This document shows, piece after piece, positions 55,936-64,000 of a DNA stretch of 64,000 bases; position 1 is the first letter of the stretch, and the number at the start of each line of letters is the position of its first letter. The position numbers were made by a program, and so were the translations under genes. Source of the stretch: Paratinospora sagittata (taxonomy: Eukaryota; Streptophyta; Magnoliopsida; Ranunculales; Menispermaceae). Where the stretch lies: the NCBI GenBank assembly GCA_035771175.1, contig CM069589.1:30572201-30636200 (forward strand). The letters are read 5' to 3'. The notes beneath the pieces were generated by a model. That model was not told the origin of the DNA, did no database searches, and saw nothing but the letters and a program-made list of their open reading frames with translations.

Positions 55936-57040
55936 TGTATTGGCGGAGGTTTAGGTCTCTCTGAGTATAGATGTACTTGAGACTCTTATGATCCGAGAAG
56001 ACCTCAAACCGTTCACCGTATAGGTAGTGACACCATAACTTAGGTGCAAATACTACAACTACATGATCCAAGTCATGCGTTGGGTAATTATCCTCATGAA
56101 TCTTCAGTTGCCTCAAAGCATATGCAACTACTTGGCCTTCTTGCATTAGTACTGCACCTAAGCCTTGAAGAGAGGCGTCGGTGTATAGTGAAAATTCAAC
56201 TCCCTTTTTTGGAGTGATTAGTACTGGTGCTGTCGTGAGGCGCTTCTTCAATCTTTGGAGTGATTAGTACATGCTAGATTCTAGATGAATCACACGTCTT
56301 TCCGAGTGAGCTTGGTCATAGGTTCATCAATCTTTGAGAAATACATGATGAAGCGTTTGTAGTAGCCAACCAAACCAAGAAAATTTTGAATTTGAGTAAC
56401 TGTGATGGGCTGCTTCCAGTTTAGAACCACTTCAGTCATTGAAGGATCCACCTCAATACCATTGCCTGAAACCACATGGCCTAGGAATTAAACTTCCTTC
56501 GCCCAAAATTCACTCTTACTCAACTTTGTATACAACTGGTGGCTTCTCAAGGTCTTCCTCAGTTGAAGAATATATCAAGATATCATCCACAAAGACCACC
56601 ACAAATCGGTCTAAGTATAACCTGAATATGCGGTTCATCAAATCCATGAACGTTGCAAGTGCATTTGTTAGACCGAACGGCATGACCAAGAACTCATAAT
56701 GACCGTACCGAGTTCTAAGAGCCATTTTATTAATGTCTGACTCTCTAATGCAGAGTTGATGATAACCAGATCGTAAATCAATCTTTGAGAAGTATTTGGC
56801 ATCTCTAAGTTGGTCGAACAAGTCATTGATCCTGGGTAATGGGTATTTGTTCTTGATGGTGGCGTTATTCAACTTGGGATAGTCGATGCAAAGTCGTAAC
56901 GAACCATCCTTTTTGTGAAAAAGTAGAACTGGAGCTCCCCAGGGTGATGAACTTTTCTCGATGAAGCCATTACACTCTAACTCCTTCAGTTGTTTGTCCA
57001 ACTTGACCAGCTTTACATTGGACATTCTGTTTAGAGGAAC
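55936..57040 (-). pseudogene. Reverse transcriptase and RNase H (5' part) of element G
   Basis: Read on the minus strand: [100 protein letters not shown] and the active site FVDD (56582-56593), all in one open frame of 169 codons. A deletion near 56516 joins LEKPPV to a degraded thumb (IQNFLGLVGYYKRFIMYFSK). RNase H follows: [39 protein letters not shown] and LRQ at the junction with C. About 15 codons before YHPGKAN are missing here. Confidence 0.9.
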
Positions 57041-57299
57041 TGAGATAGGTCCAGTGTCGGGTATGAGGTTGATCTCAAAATCAAATTCCCGAACTGGTGG
57101 TAGACCAGAAAGGTCATTCAGAAAAACCGTTGGGAATTTTGATATAACCGGGATATCGTGTACTTCGAGAGGGTACAGTGATGATGATTCATTGTCATCA
57201 CCGAGGGATAAGGCTCGAAGCTATGCTTTGAGGAGCAAAACAGTCGAGTTGTGTATCCATTTTGTCGTTTCCTGAATATTGACAAACTCCCCAGTAGGC

Positions 57300-57640
57300 A
57301 AGGATAACTAAACTTGCTTCTTCAAACAATGGATCTTTGCATTCAGATGTGCGAGCCAGTCCATGCCGAGGATGATGCCAAAGTCTTCAATGTCCATCAC
57401 AAAAAGATCTGCATAAAGTATTTGTTCTTACATTCGAAGTTCACATCGAGAACACTTCAATTTCACGTCAGTACTAGATCCTAATGGTGATGAGACATAG
57501 ATTGTGATGTCTGTGGGTTCAGGATGCAAGCCTAAATGCCTTACCAATGCAGAAAATATAAAGGAATGCGTAGCTCTCGAATCAAACAAGACATGCACCA
57601 TTGTATTAAACAAGGGAAATGTACCTTTGACTACAGGAGG
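57300..57640 (-). pseudogene. Aspartic protease of element G
   Basis: The passage VLFDSRATHSFIFSALVRHL corresponds to the gypsy DSGATHSF active site with Gly changed to Arg, so the enzyme is presumably dead. A GIILGMDWLAHLNAKIH-type block can be followed to about 57320 through a frame change and a stop at 57428. Confidence 0.8.
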
Positions 57641-57689
57641 GGTTGTTAAGCGATGGCAAACGCTCTGCCCTATTCCAGTTGCCCCAGGT

Positions 57690-58880
57690 TCTGTTGGTTC
57701 TTCCTAGATTGGGCATTAGCAGCCGGTGGGGCTAGTTGGATTGAAACAGCAGGAACAGGCTACTGCGGTTGTTGAGGGTGGGAACAGACATTTCTTACAT
57801 GGCCCTGTTGGCTGGAGTTAAAGCACGTCATGCCATTGCTATTATGGAGGTGCCTGTTGATGGCTCTACTGGCCATGCAGATTGTGGTGCTGTTGACCAC
57901 TACCCCTGCCATTGCTATTATGGCGACCACCCCTGCCATTGCGGCCACCTTTATTATGATTCTAAAAACCCTGCTAGCTAGGGTAAGAAGTTTTTGCCGC
58001 AGGTGCCGCTGCCTCATGTTTTTGTACAGGGGCTGGGAGGGTTGGGTTTTAATTAAAGTAGGGCTTCTTCTTGTTGCCCTGCTGAGTGCCCTGTTGGGAA
58101 AATGCTACAGGTCATTTTCCCCTGTATATTCTCTGTTCTTGCTTAGTTCTCCTGCTCAAAGCTCATGGCCTTGCCAACAAACTCCCTGTAATTATTGAGA
58201 TCAAATATCGACAAGGCTTGTCGGATGTCTAGACGAGAGAATACACGCGGACTTTCATGCTGCCCTAGTACAGCCTGGAGAACTCCTGTCGCCTCTCCCT
58301 CTTCATAGCGCCAGGGAAGTACTTGTCAATTAACAGTGACTAGAACTCTTGCCAAGTCATGTCTGTAGTATTGACCCTTGGATCTTCCTTTACCATAATC
58401 CACCATGTATTAGCTCCACCAACAAGTTGGTAGGAAGCTAGTGGAATCTTCTGAGCCTCTTCGACTCCCATAGCCATGAGAGCCTTCTTTGACTCATCAA
58501 GCCATTTCTGCGCTTCATCCGCATTAATGGTGCCTACAAAGGTAAGGGGTTGCAGCCTCTTGCACTTTGTAATCTGTTCAATTTGAGTCTCAGACCCAGA
58601 TTTAACAGGTGTCTGCACAGTGACTACCTGGTTGGCCGTGGTCTCAAGGGCGGCCATCTGAACTGTTGTCTTCATCGCCTCGATGAATCCGGTGAAGAAG
58701 TATTTCATGCTCGGAGACATGACAAAGGGTGTGGGCTGTGGCACTGCTTGCCCAGAAGTAGTGGCAGTGTCGGGTGTGGCCTGCTCTGTCGTCGAAGGCG
58801 GCAGTTCCTAATTTTGAATCTCAAGAGGTGCCTCCTCTGCTGGACGGACAGTGCGTGGCCTTCCTCTCCTCCTGGTTTGC
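57690..58880 (-). pseudogene. gag of element G
   Basis: The ATG near 58880 opens MQTRRRGRPRTVRPAEEAPL, with a stop soon after at 58808. The capsid region reads KRLQPLTFVGTINADEAQKW, LDESKKALMAMGVEEAQKIP, ASYQLVGGANTWWIMVKEDP and TDMTWQEF before a frame break at 58340. The zinc knuckle is degraded to CFNSSQQGHVRNVC, with the second Cys of C-x2-C lost. A Met/Ala/Gly/Val-rich repeat lies before it at 57900-57960. Confidence 0.82.
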
Positions 58881-59663
58881 ATTTTCTCACTAGCAAGGAG
58901 AAAATAAAACCATGCTTTAGGAACCGTAGCCAAGTATAGTATTATGATATTCTCAGCAAAAAGTTCGAGAGTTCTACAATATAAAACCACCTATTTTTCT
59001 AGGTATGGTGTAAGGTTTTTTTTTTGGTGAGAAATCAAAGAATCTAAGGTGCCTCATATGTTTGGCCATGGTGTAAAACAAGGTTAGAGTGTTTATATAA
59101 TAAGTATAAAACTTTGCAAGTATTTCAAATATTTTGGTTCATGTTTTTGTGAACATACATATATTTTTGAAAATTCATACGAGTCATAAAGGTTCTAAGA
59201 TTTGCCTCGGTAAATATCCTAATCTAACGTTCTATCGCATTCTTATATATTCAAACTCTTTCGCTTAGTCTTTCCGACTATTATCCAAGTTCATATGTCT
59301 CATACCACATGAATTTGGTAATAAAGTGTTCAACCAAGTTAAGTTGTATGAACACGGTCTCTACAAAACATTGGCTAGAGAAGAGTTCACTAATAGTATC
59401 GTCCAAGTTTACTCGTCCCATACCGTGTAAACTTAGTGATAATGTTAGTAATTCAACTTTTTCCAGATGTTTCTTTTCACACAAGCTCATGGGTTTTCTT
59501 ACTTTCACGTTCTATTTAGTATCTTCCAATTTTGTTGTGTCCCATACCACTCCAAAGTTAGTGATACAAAAGAAAAAATGGTTGTAAGTCGGCCCACCAA
59601 ACATAACCTTAAACAAACATTTCATTAAAAAAAAGAAAATAGTTACAATGCCAGTAAGCATTC
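58881..59663. other. Noncoding leader between the extra ORF and gag of G
   Basis: No gene on either strand. It contains four diverged TCCAAGTT...GTCTCATACC motifs (59284, 59401, 59516 region) spaced about 115 bases apart, so part of it is a weak tandem repeat. A poly-T run lies at 59018. Confidence 0.5.
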
Positions 59664-61242
59664 CTAATTTTCCTGCCTACGACTCCACCTTGACCTCCTA
59701 CTAGCTACAAAACGACTACCAGAAGAACGTTGAGAAGTTGTTCCCTGTTCTTCTATGTTTTGCACACGCGATATCAAAGCATTTTCAGTCTCCTCGATCC
59801 GAGCAAGACTAGATACTATCATATTTAACTGGTGAAATGGGTTAGCCTGTTGTCCCATTGAGGAATGGTAGGTTATCTGTCCCATAGGTGGAGGGTAGAT
59901 TGTAGGCATTGGTGAAAAATGTTGGTAGTATGGTTGACTCATAGGTGCAGGGTAGCTGGTTTGATTTTATGAGGACTCCCTAACTGGGACCTCTTGGATG
60001 GTTGAATATGCCTGAGTCAAACAATTTTGAAAGAGTGGACTCATCGAGATATCATGTCTTCCAAAGTTTGGTGCAGTTCAATTATGTTGTTGTTGGTTCA
60101 AAGGAAATTGTGGAACTGGCTGATAGGGTACCTCAGGAGTTGGAAACCTTTGGTACTCCCTATTTCCATGAGTTGGGAGGTTCCAGTAAGGTGGATTTGC
60201 TGAAACTCCCCGTCCATCCTGATTTGTTTGAGGTTGACCGACGTTGCCAAAAAGATCCTCCTCGAAGAATAGATTATCAGGTTGACCATTATTCGGGGTT
60301 GGGTTTGTTGTAGTGTTCTGGTTTGGCTCGTTCATTGGTGTTTCCCTAATAGGAATCTTGCGCCGACTTTTTCGTTGATAACCTCCATTGTTATCTCTAG
60401 TCCTTCTGTTATTTTCCCCTGAAGTCACTCCAAATATTTATTCGTCAGTTACTCATCCTTTTGAGACGAAAGTCTTTAAGATGGAGGATACAGTAACAAC
60501 TTTAGTGATCTGTGTCAAAGATTCATCAAAGGTATTGATGTTTGCCTCCCATAACATCCTCATTATCAAGACTCCGTAGCCGAGGAGTTCCTTTTTTGTA
60601 GGGTTTTGAATCACCCGCAACATTTGCTGGATGATGATGTGAGATAAAAAGACTGAAATTCCCTTTGCTAAGAAATATAGCACAAGAAGTTGAGCTCTTG
60701 ACATAGCACCTCTAGTCACCCCTTCTGGCAAAATGTTGTCGACTACAATCTTCCCAAGGCCGGCAAGAGGTGGTTTAAGGAGATTATTTTGGAAGTGGAC
60801 GTACGTCATTTGGGTGTACTCCTTTTCGGTGAGGAAATTGAACTATTCTTTGGATTCTGCAATCTCTGCAACCCTCTGGGGTTCGTGTGGATTAATGATC
60901 TTGTCTCCTATTGGGATTTTCATAAGTCATGAAATAGTTTCCACACTGATGGAAATCCTTACTCCCTTGATCATTGTCTCCAAGACAGGGTTGATCTCAT
61001 CTTCTTGAAGTCACACCCAATTCATAGATTCGTAAAATGGCTTCACCAAGTTGAAGGAGACGTAACCCTCAACTTTTGTTATATTTAACGACCCCGACAC
61101 TGAGAGATTGTCGTGAAGGATAGGACTGAGGCAGAGATCTCAATTGTCGATACTCCTCATAGTCATAACCTCTCGTTTGGAAAGTTTCGTAAGTCTGATG
61201 GGAATCGGTTCCCGACTACTGGAAGTCGTTCCTTGTGGCCAT
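59664..61242 (-). pseudogene. Extra ORF between 5' LTR and gag of G, 'putative plant transposon protein'-like
   Basis: A minus-strand ATG at 61242 opens MATRNDFQ followed by a stop; then three stretches remain readable. The first (about 61080-60810, with three stops) reads YVSFNLVKPFYESMNWV, TMIKGVRISISVETIS and MKIPIGDKIINPHEPQRVAE. The second (60809-60453) has YVHFQNNLLKPPLAGLGKIV, LLVLYFLAKGISVFLSHIII and KKELLGYGVLIMRML. The third (60428-60078 and 59942-59664) is basic then Pro/Gln/Asn-rich with a short helix (LARIEETENALISRVQNIEE). The FYE...IKGVRI...SVETI...GYG order is as in PF20167-type proteins, known to me as extra domains of plant mobile elements. It shares strand with gag-pol and is clearly decayed. 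Confidence 0.65.
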
Positions 61243-61382
61243 TATCTTTGCTTAAAGGAAGATAAAACTTGTGAAATATACAAAATATATTCCTAACATT
61301 TTTAAGATTTATGCCTTGTCCTTCGGACGATATTTTCTATTTTCCTCTTGATGTTTATGCCATCAATGAATCTAAATTTTTC

Positions 61383-61490
61383 ATTAACAACACGTTATAT
61401 ATATATCTCATAAATACATAGATATACAGATATAGATATATATTATAAATCTTAACTATATATATATATATATAAACTACATAGTTATCT

Positions 61491-61540
<50 letters not shown>

Positions 61541-61590
61541 AATCTTAACTATATATAGTTCTAAAGATATATATATCTAATATAAAATTT
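61383..61590. repeat. AT microsatellite
   Basis: Several (TA)n runs, the longest at about 61491-61534, interspersed with GATATA and AACTATATA. Likely hypermutable. Confidence 0.95.
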
Positions 61591-61631
61591 CTTCTCCTAA
61601 TTGGTGGACTTGGGCGGGCCGTGGACCTTTC

Positions 61632-61643
61632 GCTCTGATACCA
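61632..61643 (-). other. Perfect initiator-Met primer-binding motif, displaced from the LTR of G
   Basis: The minus strand reads TGGTATCAGAGC, but it lies 218 bases inside the LTR edge. A degraded copy, TGGTATTAGAGA (61844-61855), is the one adjacent to the LTR. Confidence 0.8.
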
Positions 61644-61843
61644 TTAAATGTTTAATGGTCATCACTGACATGCGTGTCAAACAAGCAGCGTACCTCAGAG
61701 AAAGTTTTACGGTCAGCCTCTCGATTGCACCAACCACACTGGTGGCAAGCCAATGTGGACATGTCAGGGTAAGAGCCGGTGCTTCGCCACCCTCACATCA
61801 TGAGAGCCCCTGATCATGCGTTGAATTCACCCTCTCAAAACCT

Positions 61844-61855
61844 TCTCTAATACCA
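61844..61855 (-). other. Degraded primer-binding site adjacent to 5' LTR of G
   Basis: The minus strand reads TGGTATTAGAGA, five bases from the LTR end at 61861. It is the normally placed site. Confidence 0.75.
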
Positions 61856-62289
61856 TTAAATGTCACACCTCGCCCGGACGCACTTAAATCGATGGAACAC
61901 TCACAGGCGGGGGGCGAATGCATTATAATAATAACCGAGTGTGCAGGAACACAATTTGAGTACAAATCTGATTATAAAGTACTTTCAGAATGTATTTTCG
62001 TACAAAATATGATTGAGGGAACATCCTCCCAAAATCTCCCTTTAATTAACAAGGGTTGCAAAATGTGGGCCCAAAAACCTCCACCCAGTCTACTCTAAAC
62101 TCATGTGAAAAATTGGATAACAAAGAGGTGAGCTATTGCCCAGTGGGTAAAATAGTTCGTGAATATAACAAATAATAAAGGAAACTTCATAATCAAATAT
62201 CACATAAACACAATAAGCATCATAAACAATACAACATGTATGTATGCATGACACCGTCTTGTAATGGTTCCATGATTGAATGACGCCTT

Positions 62290-62512
62290 GAGTTCACGTA
62301 CAGATGTCCATCCCCAGGTAAACCCGAGTTCTCATTGTACGTCCCTCCCCAAGGTCGCCGCCCTGGACTCATGTACATATGTCCATCCCCAGGTAAACCC
62401 GGGTTCTCATTGTACGTCCCTCCCCAAGGTCGTCGCCCTGGATTCAAGTACAGATGTCCATCCCTAGGTAAACCCGGGTTCTCATTGTACGTCCCTCTCC
62501 AGGGAAATATCA
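62290..62512. repeat. Three-copy 75-bp tandem repeat in the 5' LTR of G
   Basis: Units share GTCCATCCCCAGGTAAACCC and CTCATTGTACGTCCCTC at exact 75-base spacing (62306, 62381, 62456). The 3' LTR has one copy (near 30138-30195). Since 75 is a multiple of three, ORFs stay open across it on both strands by chance. Confidence 0.95.
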
Positions 62513-63287
62513 AGAATAGTGAGCATTGCTTCTAACTATTTCATTGATTATAATCCACTTATGTCCCTAGGTGGTGCTTATGTATGATGCCAATGCATGA
62601 GCAGTTTCGGTCTTTACTAACATTAGACAGGATTTAGTAGCGTCTGGTGATTCTTATCAGGTCGGTATCACCACGTGTAAAGTTAGGCTGTTCAGTATCA
62701 CTTCTACAAGCTTATAGCTTTCATATAAGACCAACCAGATCAGTCTTCAGTTGAGGTGGGACACGAGGTCCACTTAATACCAATCGTCTACAGCAGCACG
62801 TTGCCTCCCGTTCACTATTTAAAGTTACTGAGGAGAAGACTAAGTCTGGTTGAGTTAGATTGACCACTAATCTGACATAATAACAGTGTAATACATGAAC
62901 TCCAAATATACAGGCATAAGTATGACATGTATGAACATTATATGCAATAATGCAGTGTAAATGAATAGTAGACATAATGATAAATGAATGTAAACTTTAA
63001 TAAAAGTTATAAAATACGCAAACCTAATGTTTCATTCCCCACCTTCAAATAACCTTCCTTCTAGAACTAGCGCCTCCTCCCGAGCAGAACTGCGTTGCAC
63101 CGTGAAGAGAGTCTCCCATAAAGAGAAGAGAGAAAATCACAATAAGAGTGATGAACCAACAAGGAGAGCAAAACAGAAGAGAGAGTTGAGGTATGAAAAT
63201 GAGGGGGGGGGAGGGTTTCTTTTATAGAAAAAGGAATGCCCGAAAGTTCAGGCGGCTACCCGAAGGTTCCGGCGGGCGAGCCCAAAA

Positions 63288-63319
63288 TTTTTATTTATTT
63301 ATTTATTTATTTATTTATT
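63288..63319. repeat. (ATTT)n microsatellite
   Basis: Eight tetranucleotide repeats close to the truncated LTR end; the 3' LTR has only a T-run at this place. Confidence 0.95.
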
Positions 63320-63327
63320 GTCTAAAC

Positions 63328-63539
63328 ACATAGGGGGAGAGTTTATACACTCAGGGGGACTGTTTGGAGTATTGTATATATTTTTTTGGAGATGTTCTTG
63401 TCTATGATTTCTATATTTTTTGTTCACACTTATGTATCTTTGTGTATTTCTGTCATTTTTGTTTTATCTTTTGATGTACACATTGATGATCACATGTATA
63501 TGTTCTAACTTGATTATATTTGTATACATGTATATTTTT
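63328..63539 (+). other. E2 internal 3' end, resumed after element G
   Basis: Matches E1 at about 16361-16566 (shared words ACATAGGGGGAGAGTTTATA and GATGTACACATTGATGATCA) including two polypurine tracts. It breaks off at 63539, where a new LTR starts, so E2's own 3' LTR is displaced beyond the window. Confidence 0.85.
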
Positions 63540-64000
63540 TGTAATACTATAAAAATCCACAACCCTAGAATCTTACCAGAAAACAACTAGATTAGGAAAT
63601 ACTAGAAGAAAATTTAAGGGGCAAAATAATAAATTCACAGAATTCGTAATTACCATTAAAGTGCGAGGGAAATTTGGTAAATTTATCCAACTTGTAAATA
63701 CTAGAAACAACCAAGGGAGAAAAAGATAAATATACATCAAGGGCAAAATGACAATTTACACCGAGAGCAGAACGAGAATTTACACCAAGGGAAAAATGGT
63801 AATTTTACACCGAGGGAAAAATTGTAATTTTCCTACTTGTAATTATTCAAATAGGTTAAGGGCAAAATGGGGACATAAAATTTTGAACCCCCATAAATAG
63901 GGGCTCAGGTTAGTTAAAAACATATTCCAGTTTCACTCTCTGAGAATAAGAGTTCTAGTAGAAAGACTGGAGAAATTCTAATAGCTGGGAAGACCCTAGC
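63540..64000 (+). repeat. Start of an unidentified LTR with U3 repeats and TATA box
   Basis: Begins TGTAATACTATAAAAATCC at the point where E2 stops matching E1. Four repeats built on GGGAAAAATGGTAATTTACACCGA lie at 63733-63832, followed by CCATAAATAGGGG (63891-63903), a good TATA-box context, and then GA-rich transcribed sequence. The layout is that of a promoter-bearing U3-R region on the plus strand. The rest is beyond the window and the family is unknown. Confidence 0.6.
63892..63899 (+). promoter_or_regulatory. TATA box of the terminal partial LTR
   Basis: CATAAATA between C-rich and G-rich flanks, about 350 bases from the LTR start; transcription would begin roughly 30 bases downstream. 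Confidence 0.55.

Larger units (their letters stand above)
29702..63327 (-). mobile_element. Element G: Ty3/gypsy chromovirus, minus strand, carrying nested insertions
   Basis: Minus-strand order is 5' LTR (61861-63327), primer site, extra ORF (59664-61242), gag, protease, reverse transcriptase, RNase H, integrase with chromodomain (to 31609), unassigned ORF (30997-31518), polypurine tract and 3' LTR (29702-30961). Copia element B and solo LTR C with D inside account for about 22.7 kb of its length. It sits in E2: the left flank ends at 29701 and E2 resumes at 63328. The right LTR lacks its last 14 bases or so and E2 lacks about 17 bases relative to E1 at the junction, so the edge was deleted and no target duplication remains. 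Confidence 0.85.
61861..63327 (-). repeat. 5' LTR of element G, expanded and end-truncated
   Basis: Collinear with 29702-30961 from TGTCACACC to GTCTAAAC. It is longer because of a three-fold 75-bp repeat and an (ATTT)n run, and lacks the final GGGGTATTACA present in the partner. Confidence 0.88.

Noticed and set aside
57830..58198. Leucine/alanine-rich plus-strand ORF that could look like a membrane protein
   Set aside because: It is antisense to the gag linker and knuckle of G; hydrophobicity comes from the reverse complement of a Met/Ala/Gly-rich repeat.
62220..62513. Minus-strand ORF with repeated NENPGLPGDG-type 25-residue units
   Set aside because: It is the translation of the 75-bp noncoding LTR repeat; open frames appear on both strands because 75 is a multiple of three.
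1..64000. A host gene or a novel multi-gene cellular system
   Set aside because: Every supported coding segment belongs to gag, protease, integrase, RT, RNase H or an element-associated extra ORF; the remaining sequence is LTR or spacer.

Overview
This window is plant nuclear heterochromatin made almost entirely of nested LTR retrotransposons. I see no host gene, rRNA gene, functional tRNA gene, CRISPR array or prokaryotic operon. The signs of a plant are Ty1/copia elements of Sirevirus type (about 2 kb LTRs, several polypurine tracts, an extra env-position ORF), Ty3/gypsy chromoviruses with integrase chromodomains, an Athila/Tat-type element with a tRNA-Asp primer site, AT-rich spacers and a tRNA-derived SINE-like module. 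A large repeat-rich angiosperm genome is likely; the species cannot be read from the sequence. Nearly every ORF is broken by stops, frameshifts, deletions or insertions.

Layout. (1) 1-5120: 5' half of an Athila-like gypsy element on the minus strand, cut by the window edge, inserted into Sirevirus-like copy E1. (2) E1 (plus) survives as 5121-5350 and 15712-16777. Copia element A (5351-15706, plus) split it with an exact GATAC target duplication, and A's gag is itself split by a gypsy-type solo LTR (8273-9649, duplication CCAGG). (3) 16778-25047: one LTR of the E family that is at once the 3' LTR of E1 and the 5' LTR of E2. It carries a chromovirus-type solo LTR (17476-20469) and a Sirevirus solo LTR (20592-23491), the latter hosting a 759-bp foldback with two SINE-like modules (22238-22996). 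(4) 25048-29701: E2 internal region with a gag remnant, no pol, and a long env-position ORF. (5) 29702-63327: minus-strand gypsy chromovirus G inserted in E2. G's integrase is interrupted by copia element B (33155-41935, minus), and its RNase H by Sirevirus solo LTR C (41999-55935, plus), inside which sits full-length chromovirus D (43192-54111, minus, about 3 kb LTRs, duplication TGTGC). (6) 63328-63539: E2 resumes. (7) 63540-64000: start of a further, unidentified LTR.

The deepest chain is E2 > G > C > D. Sequence agreement fits the order: D's two LTRs look about 95% alike in a stretch I counted by eye, those of A about 90%. D, the youngest large insertion, is still not coding-competent.

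The most unusual content is three reading frames outside gag-pol: a Ser/Pro-repeat env-position ORF in E (27748-28668 plus its continuation), a decayed ORF between the 5' LTR and gag of G (59664-61242), both resembling the plant 'putative plant transposon protein' domain family, and an intact unassigned 173-codon ORF just before G's 3' LTR (30997-31518). The LTRs also show dense palindrome and hairpin arrays with shared architecture across unrelated sequences. All family names are from motif reading only; no database search was possible.
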